Assembly (NCBI GenBank): GCA_022728415.1
Contig: JAIJJM010000080.1
Span: forward strand, 1 to 8,222
Direction: 5' to 3'
Length of the DNA: 8,222 bases
Source of the DNA: Collinsella sp.
Lineage (GTDB): Bacteria > Actinomycetota > Coriobacteriia > Coriobacteriales > Coriobacteriaceae
Of this stretch, positions 5,969-8,222 are shown one piece after another; within the stretch, counting starts at the first letter, position 1, and each line of letters starts with the position of its first letter. A model generated the notes under the pieces. It worked only from the letters and a program-made list of their open reading frames with translations. It did not search any database and was not told the origin of the DNA. The position numbers were made by a program, and so were the translations under genes.

Positions 5969-6011
5969 TTTCCCGTAACATTGTCTGTTGTTACGGGAAA
6001 GTCCGGTTTTT
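5969..6011 (+). terminator. Terminator-like hairpin upstream of the colicin promoter
   Basis: A perfect 12-bp stem (5969-5980 with 5989-6000) surrounds an 8-nt loop and is followed, after GTCCGG, by TTTTT (6007-6011). The T-run is offset by six nt from the stem, so efficiency is uncertain. The site would insulate cib from transcription of the upstream gene. A smaller inverted repeat, ACTGAG/CTCAGT (5937-5959), overlaps the upstream stop codon. Confidence 0.6.
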
Positions 6012-6091
6012 GTATTGCACCAGAGAATACCCAGACTGTGATGCTGCCACAGTGTCAGCAGGCTTTCTGAACGGTATAACACCACTTCATG

Positions 6092-6114
6092 TTAATGATA
6101 ATTACTATCATTAA
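6092..6114. promoter_or_regulatory. Fur box upstream of cib
   Basis: TTAATGATA and TATCATTAA are perfect 9-bp arms around a 5-nt spacer. The core TGATAATTACTATCA (6096-6110) matches the Fur 7-1-7 consensus at 14 of 15 positions. It sits immediately upstream of the -35 element. Fur control of colicin I genes is established: iron starvation induces both the colicin and its receptor Cir. Confidence 0.85.
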
Positions 6115-6117
6115 ATC

Positions 6118-6146
6118 TTGACATGCCATTTTCTCCTTAATAAATT
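6118..6146 (+). promoter_or_regulatory. cib promoter
   Basis: Consensus TTGACA (6118-6123) is separated by 17 bp from TAAATT (6141-6146). Transcription should start near 6153, inside the LexA region, giving a leader of about 65 nt. Confidence 0.75.
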
Positions 6147-6150
6147 AGTA

Positions 6151-6178
6151 CTGTATATGTATCCATATACGTAAGCAG
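6151..6178. promoter_or_regulatory. Two overlapping LexA (SOS) boxes
   Basis: Box 1 is CTG-N10-CAT (6151-6166) with a strong left half CTGTATAT. Box 2 is CCA-N10-CAG (6163-6178), whose right end is consensus. They overlap by four nt. Paired, overlapping LexA boxes just after the -10 are the usual arrangement at colicin promoters and give tight, delayed SOS induction. Confidence 0.75.
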
Positions 6179-6197
6179 TTAATTCATTTGTTTTCCT

Positions 6198-6212
6198 CAG
6201 AGGATGAAGGAG
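6198..6212 (+). promoter_or_regulatory. Strong cib ribosome site overlapping a CsrA-like motif
   Basis: AAGGAG (6207-6212) lies seven nt before the ATG. Just upstream, AGAGGATG (6199-6206) resembles the core of the CsrA-binding consensus, and a second GGA falls within the ribosome site itself (6210-6212 region). Two GGA motifs this close to the start are typical of CsrA-repressed messages. CsrA control of this gene is inference. Confidence 0.4.
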
Positions 6213-6219
6213 ATACCGA

Positions 6220-8100
6220 ATGTCTGACCCTGTACGTATTACAAATCCCGGTGCAGAATCGCTGGGATATGATTCAGATGGCCATGAAATTATGGCCGTT
6301 GATATTTATGTAAACCCTCCACGTGTCGATGTCTTTCATGGTACCCCGCCTGCATGGAGTTCCTTCGGGAACAAAACCATCTGGGGTGGAAACGAGTGGG
6401 TCGATGATTCCCCAACCCGAAGTGATATCGAAAAAAGGGACAAGGAAATCACAGCGTACAAAAACACGCTCAGCGCGCAGCAGAAAGAGAATGAGAATAA
6501 GCGTACTGAAGCTGGAAAACGCCTTTCTGCGGCAATTGCTGCAAGGGAAAAAGATGAAAACACACTGAAAACACTCCGTGCCGGAAACGCAGATGCCGCT
6601 GATATTACACGACAGGAGTTCAGACTCCTGCAGGCAGAGCTGAGAGAATACGGATTCCGTACTGAAATCGCCGGATATGATGCCCTCCGGCTGCATACAG
6701 AGAGCCGGATGCTGTTTGCTGATGCTGATTCTCTTCGTATATCTCCCCGCGAGGCCAGGTCGTTAATCGAACAGGCTGAAAAACGGCAGAAGGATGCGCA
6801 GAACGCAGACAAGAAGGCCGCTGATATGCTTGCTGAATACGAGCGCAGAAAAGGTATTCTGGACACGCGGTTGTCAGAGCTGGAAAAAAATGGCGGGGCA
6901 GCCCTTGCCGTTCTTGATGCACAACAGGCCCGTCTGCTCGGGCAGCAGACACGGAATGACAGGGCCATTTCAGAGGCCCGGAATAAACTCAGTTCGGTGA
7001 CGGAATCGCTTAAGACGGCCCGTAATGCATTAACCAGAGCTGAACAACAGCTGACGCAACAGAAAAACACGCCTGACGGCAAAACGATAGTTTCCCCTGA
7101 AAAATTCCCGGGGCGTTCATCAACAAATCATTCTATTGTTGTGAGTGGTGATCCGAGGTTTGCCGGTACGATAAAAATCACAACCAGCGCGGTCATCGAT
7201 AACCGTGCAAACCTGAATTATCTTCTGACCCATTCCGGTCTGGACTATAAACGCAATATTCTGAATGACCGGAATCCGGTGGTGACAGAGGATGTGGAAG
7301 GTGACAAGAAAATTTATAATGCTGAAGTTGCTGAATGGGATAAGTTACGGCAACGATTGCTTGATGCCAGAAATAAAATCACCTCTGCTGAATCTGCGAT
7401 AAATTCGGCGAGAAATAACGTCAGTGCCAGAACAAATGAACAAAAGCATGCAAATGACGCTCTTAATGCCCTGTTGAAGGAAAAAGAGAATATCCGTAGC
7501 CAGCTTGCTGACATCAATCAGAAAATAGCTGAAGAGAAAAGAAAAAGGGATGAAATAAATATGGTAAAGGATGCCATAAAACTCACCTCTGATTTCTACA
7601 GAACGATATATGATGAGTTCGGTAAACAAGCATCCGAACTTGCTAAGGAGCTGGCTTCTGTATCTCAAGGGAAACAGATTAAGAGTGTGGATGATGCACT
7701 GAACGCTTTTGATAAATTCCGTAATAATCTGAACAAGAAATATAACATACAAGATCGCATGGCCATTTCTAAAGCCCTGGAAGCTATTAATCAGGTCCAT
7801 ATGGCGGAGAATTTTAAGCTGTTCAGTAAGGCATTTGGTTTTACCGGAAAAGTTATTGATCGTTATGATGTTGCTGTGGAGTTACAAAAGGCTGTAAAAA
7901 CGGACAACTGGCGTCCATTTTTTGTAAAACTTGAATCACTGGCAGCAGGAAGAGCTGCTTCAGCAGTTACAGCATGGGCGTTTTCCGTCATGCTGGGAAC
8001 CCCTGTAGGTATTCTGGGTTTTGCAATTATTATGGCGGCTGTGAGTGCGCTTGTTAATGATAAGTTTATTGAGCAGGTCAATAAACTTATTGGTATCTGA
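6220..8100 (+). CDS. cib: Colicin Ib, pore-forming bacteriocin
   Basis: This 626-residue protein has exactly the length of colicins Ia and Ib. It kills sensitive Enterobacteriaceae by binding the Cir siderophore receptor, crossing with TonB and opening a voltage-gated channel in the inner membrane. The TonB box EIMAV is at residues 23-27. Long charged helices, full of Arg, Lys, Glu and Ala, form the translocation and receptor parts (about 65-450), with the receptor-binding region in the middle (about 280-385). The channel domain (about 450-626) ends in the hydrophobic hairpin 579-612. The N-terminal two-thirds is nearly shared with Ia, but the channel domain ends VNKLIGI rather than the recalled Ia ending, and the neighbouring immunity fragment matches Ib. 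There is no signal peptide and no lysis gene, as usual for Ia/Ib. Confidence 0.97.
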   Translation: MSDPVRITNPGAESLGYDSDGHEIMAVDIYVNPPRVDVFHGTPPAWSSFGNKTIWGGNEWVDDSPTRSDIEKRDKEITAYKNTLSAQQKENENKRTEAGKRLSAAIAAREKDENTLKTLRAGNADAADITRQEFRLLQAELREYGFRTEIAGYDALRLHTESRMLFADADSLRISPREARSLIEQAEKRQKDAQNADKKAADMLAEYERRKGILDTRLSELEKNGGAALAVLDAQQARLLGQQTRNDRAISEARNKLSSVTESLKTARNALTRAEQQLTQQKNTPDGKTIVSPEKFPGRSSTNHSIVVSGDPRFAGTIKITTSAVIDNRANLNYLLTHSGLDYKRNILNDRNPVVTEDVEGDKKIYNAEVAEWDKLRQRLLDARNKITSAESAINSARNNVSARTNEQKHANDALNALLKEKENIRSQLADINQKIAEEKRKRDEINMVKDAIKLTSDFYRTIYDEFGKQASELAKELASVSQGKQIKSVDDALNAFDKFRNNLNKKYNIQDRMAISKALEAINQVHMAENFKLFSKAFGFTGKVIDRYDVAVELQKAVKTDNWRPFFVKLESLAAGRAASAVTAWAFSVMLGTPVGILGFAIIMAAVSALVNDKFIEQVNKLIGI

Positions 8101-8111
8101 CACATAATGAT

Positions 8112-8135
8112 GCCCTTTCATTTTCCTGAAAGGGC
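8112..8135. terminator. Shared terminator hairpin between convergent cib and imm
   Basis: GCCCTTTCA and TGAAAGGGC form a perfect 9-bp stem with a 6-nt loop, 11 nt after the cib stop, followed by TTTG on the + strand. The imm stop codon (complement of 8118-8120) lies in the stem's left arm, so the hairpin can serve both genes. The T-run is short on either strand. Confidence 0.65.
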
Positions 8136-8222
8136 TTTGCAGAGTATAAAAATTAAGTAAATGGCAACCACAGGAACTGATATAACGAAACAGAATAATT
8201 CAAATATTGCAGTTAAGCTTCC
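8118..8222 (-). CDS. imm: Colicin Ib immunity protein, C-terminal part (cut by the window edge)
   Basis: The minus strand encodes 34 residues to a TGA, beginning GSLTAIFELFCFVISVPV and ending FILCKALSGK. It is very hydrophobic, with one transmembrane helix visible. It agrees with my recollection of the last part of the colicin Ib immunity protein (about 115 residues, integral inner membrane), and not with the colicin Ia one. The immunity protein protects producers by blocking the channel domain in the inner membrane. The gene converges on cib with 17 nt between the stop codons; the start lies beyond the window. Confidence 0.9.
   Translation of the reverse strand, partial: GSLTAIFELFCFVISVPVVAIYLIFILCKALSGK

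Noticed and set aside
6336..7082. A 248-codon open frame antisense to cib
   Set aside because: Its Ser/Cys/Arg-rich composition is the mirror of the Ala/Glu-rich colicin helices; no ribosome site or family signature. It is a shadow of cib.
6220..8100. Calling the colicin Ia instead of Ib
   Set aside because: The N-terminal parts are nearly identical, but the channel-domain ending and the adjacent immunity fragment both agree with recalled Ib sequences and not Ia.

Overview
The window is a stretch of an IncI1-type (ColIb-P9/R64-like) enterobacterial plasmid. Three things identify it: a complete pore-forming colicin Ib gene (cib) with the 3' end of its cognate immunity gene, the yacA-yacB-yacC gene order typical of IncI1 plasmids just beyond the replication region, and a FinO-domain gene matching fopA of the Salmonella colicin Ib plasmid. 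There are no transposases, rRNA or tRNA genes, or CRISPR arrays. Family assignments come from motif reading and memory; no database search was run.

Layout from left to right: (1) 1-280 holds no gene. It is a GC-rich, hairpin-rich segment that resembles the replication-origin-distal DNA of IncFII/IncI replicons. (2) 321-1756 (+) is a compact operon: a ribbon-helix-helix antitoxin (yacA), an overlapping RelE/ParE-type toxin (yacB) and a DEDDh-type 3'-5' exonuclease (yacC). (3) 1757-2480 carries an unrecognised 157-residue basic protein gene with a GTG start, bracketed by two copies of the same 35-bp palindrome. (4) 2481-2825 holds a small predicted membrane-protein ORF on the + strand and, antisense to its end, a decayed partial paralogue of the membrane-protein gene further right. 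(5) 2823-4241 (-) is a three-gene operon: fopA, a two-TM membrane protein and a small 89-residue protein joined to it by a 4-nt overlap. (6) 4242-4594 is a divergent intergenic region, followed by a 448-residue DUF1173-like protein on the + strand (4595-5941). (7) 5942-8222 is the colicin unit: a terminator-like hairpin, a Fur box, a sigma-70 promoter, overlapping LexA boxes, cib, a shared terminator hairpin, and convergent imm cut by the window edge.

Functionally, the left side serves replication and stable maintenance. The middle contains poorly characterised accessory genes, including an RNA chaperone that in the literature acts on the plasmid's antisense copy-control RNA. The right side is the bacteriocin module, controlled by iron limitation (Fur) and DNA damage (LexA) and possibly by CsrA at the leader. 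No lysis gene accompanies cib, as expected for colicins Ia and Ib.

The least described parts are the palindrome pair around the 157-residue gene, the paralogue relic whose antisense supplies the C-terminus of the 77-residue ORF, the membrane protein co-transcribed with fopA, and the DUF1173-like protein with a possible metal-binding N-terminus and nuclease-like C-terminus.
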